Below are positions 5,414 to 6,187 of a stretch of 6,187 bases of DNA, piece after piece. The notes under the pieces were generated by a model. That model was not told where the DNA came from. It saw nothing but the letters and a program-made list of their open reading frames with translations, and made no database searches. The DNA is taken from the NCBI GenBank assembly GCA_025963425.1, contig JAOPUQ010000276.1, positions 1 through 6,187 of the forward strand, in the 5' to 3' direction. Origin of the DNA: Modestobacter sp. GTDB taxonomy: Bacteria; Actinomycetota; Actinomycetes; Mycobacteriales; Geodermatophilaceae. Position 1 is the first letter of the stretch. Every line of letters starts with the position of its first letter. The translations under genes and the position numbers were made by a program.

Positions 5414-6062
5414 CGGGCACCGCGTCCGGGTCGGTGGCCCCGGCGGGCTCGGCGTAGTCGATCCGGGTCAGCCGGTCACCGACGTAGGTCAGCGAGGTGA
5501 CGCTGGCCAGGCCGCACTCGCGCTTGCGCGGGTCGTGCACATAGCTGCGGCCCTCCAGGTGCAGGCGCAGGGTCCAGATCGGCAGCTGGTGGCTGACGCA
5601 CACCGCGGCGTGCCCACGGGCGGCGTCCCGGGCGCCGGCGACCGCGCCGACCATCCGGGCGGCGATCTCCCGGTACGGCTCGCCCCAGGACGGCAGCCAC
5701 GGGTTGCGCAGCCGCCACCAGTTGGCCGGGCGCCGCAGCGCGCCGTCGCCGACGCCGAAGGTCTTGCCCTCGAAGTCGTTGCCGGCCTCGATCAACCGCT
5801 CGTCGGTGGCGATCGGCAGGTCCAGCGCCGCGGAGATCGGCGCGGCGGTCTGCTGGGCGCGCTCCAGCGGGCTGGCCACCAGGTAGGTGACGTCCCGGTC
5901 GCGGAGCCACTCGGCAGTGGTGCGGGCCATGGCCTCGCCCCCGGCCGACAGCCGGAAGCCGGGCAGCCGGCCGTAGAGGACGCCGGTCGGGTTGTGCACC
6001 TCGCCGTGCCGCATGACGTGGACGACGGTGGTCAGTTCGGGGCCGGCGATCGGCTCGGTCAC
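5406..6062 (-). CDS. Histidine phosphatase family protein (phosphoglycerate-mutase-like)
   Basis: Cytoplasmic phosphohydrolase of the histidine phosphatase superfamily, branch 1. Catalytic features are all present: RHG at 18-20 with H19 as the phospho-accepting histidine, R68 in ASPLERAQQTA, the acid E92 in RLIEAGNDFEG, and the second histidine H158 in VCVSHQLPIW. At 218 residues it is of normal length for the group. Whether it is a mutase or, more likely, a phosphatase, and on which substrate, cannot be told from sequence. The same family member sits between hemL and the tlpA-like gene in mycobacteria (Rv0525, from memory), so its place in this operon is conserved, but a role in haem or cytochrome c formation is unproven. 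The start GTG at 6062 overlaps the upstream stop as GTGA and has AGGAG 8 nt before it. The 3' end overlaps the tlpA-like gene by 8 nt. Confidence 0.93.
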   Translation of the reverse strand: MTEPIAGPELTTVVHVMRHGEVHNPTGVLYGRLPGFRLSAGGEAMARTTAEWLRDRDVTYLVASPLERAQQTAAPISAALDLPIATDERLIEAGNDFEGKTFGVGDGALRRPANWWRLRNPWLPSWGEPYREIAARMVGAVAGARDAARGHAAVCVSHQLPIWTLRLHLEGRSYVHDPRKRECGLASVTSLTYVGDRLTRIDYAEPAGATDPDAVPGA

Positions 6063-6187
6063 GGGGAGAGCTCCTGGGCGTCGTTCGCGGCGGGGGTCCG
6101 GTCGCCGCTCCCGGCGGCCGCGGCGGCCCGGGAGGCGGCCGGCAGCGCGGCGAGGACGTGCTCGACCGCGGCGTCGTCCAGCGCGGC
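6059..6187 (-). CDS. hemL: 3' end of a gene, probably hemL (glutamate-1-semialdehyde 2,1-aminomutase), partial
   Basis: Only the last 42 codons are inside the window; the gene enters from the right edge. The frame is open from base 6187 to TGA at 6059-6061 and reads AALDDAAVEHVLAALPAASR, then an Ala run and a hydrophilic end finishing DAQELSP. An acidic LDD followed by an amphipathic helix and LPAA-R-AA is how actinobacterial HemL proteins end, as I recall, and hemL is the gene normally found upstream of this phosphatase-tlpA-ccdA-resB-ccsB block. HemL makes 5-aminolaevulinate, the first committed haem precursor in the C5 pathway, with pyridoxal phosphate. The name rests on position plus a short tail, so the identification is tentative, while the coding assignment itself is firmer. 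The stop overlaps the next start by 4 nt. Confidence 0.7.
   Translation of the reverse strand, partial: AALDDAAVEHVLAALPAASRAAAAAGSGDRTPAANDAQELSP
6071..6075 (-). promoter_or_regulatory. Ribosome binding site of the histidine phosphatase gene
   Basis: AGGAG on the minus strand, 8 nt before the GTG at 6062 and lying inside the end of the upstream reading frame. It settles the start codon and shows that re-initiation at the GTGA overlap has its own Shine-Dalgarno support. Confidence 0.65.

Noticed and set aside
1392..5500. Several long plus-strand open frames antisense to the cytochrome c genes, up to 688 codons
   Set aside because: Their translations are Gln/Gly/Arg/His-rich low-complexity shadows of well-identified minus-strand genes.
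1..6187. CRISPR array, insertion sequence, tRNA, or defence system
   Set aside because: No regularly spaced repeat array, transposase-like frame, terminal inverted repeats or tRNA-like fold was seen; the content is core respiratory genes plus two small unknown genes.

Overview
The window is very GC-rich, with G or C at almost every third codon position, short or overlapping gene junctions and frequent GTG starts. Together with the gene content this points to a high-GC actinobacterium. A Geodermatophilaceae-like relative (Blastococcus, Geodermatophilus, Modestobacter) is my guess from general resemblance; no search was run.

Right-hand two thirds, minus strand, about 6187 down to 1371: one tightly packed operon for haem supply and cytochrome c maturation by System II (Ccs/Res). 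In order of transcription it holds the 3' end of a gene that is probably hemL (glutamate-1-semialdehyde aminomutase), a histidine phosphatase of the phosphoglycerate-mutase-like family, a TlpA/ResA-like thiol-disulfide lipoprotein, CcdA, ResB and CcsB. Junctions are overlaps of 4, 8, 4 and 4 nt and one gap of 1 nt, so translational coupling is likely along the whole chain. The order matches, from memory, the Mycobacterium tuberculosis block hemL-Rv0525-Rv0526-ccdA-Rv0528-ccsA. In the inferred pathway, CcdA passes electrons across the membrane to the TlpA-like protein, which reduces the CXXCH thiols of apocytochrome c, and ResB-CcsB carries haem outward and ligates it. The main client is presumably the c-type cytochrome subunit of the bc1-aa3 respiratory branch.

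Middle, 893-1370: after a 127-nt spacer with no firm signal comes a short minus-strand gene for an unrecognised 116-residue protein with two GLGWP motifs and a basic-aromatic tail. A perfect 15-bp hairpin at 845-878 separates it from the convergent gene to its left.

Left end, 1-821: a divergent pair. On the plus strand is a 74-residue single-pass membrane protein ending in a charged DDDPEFLREL segment; on the minus strand is an Lrp/AsnC-family regulator. Their 58-nt divergent region has -10-like boxes on both strands and an imperfect GC-rich dyad, a candidate operator. The regulator closely resembles the one I recall beside Streptomyces menaquinone genes, so the locus may continue leftwards into quinone biosynthesis.

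No mobile element, CRISPR array, tRNA or rRNA was seen. No stretch over 300 bases lacks a gene. I see no new multi-gene system; the least explained parts are the two small proteins and the divergent regulatory region.
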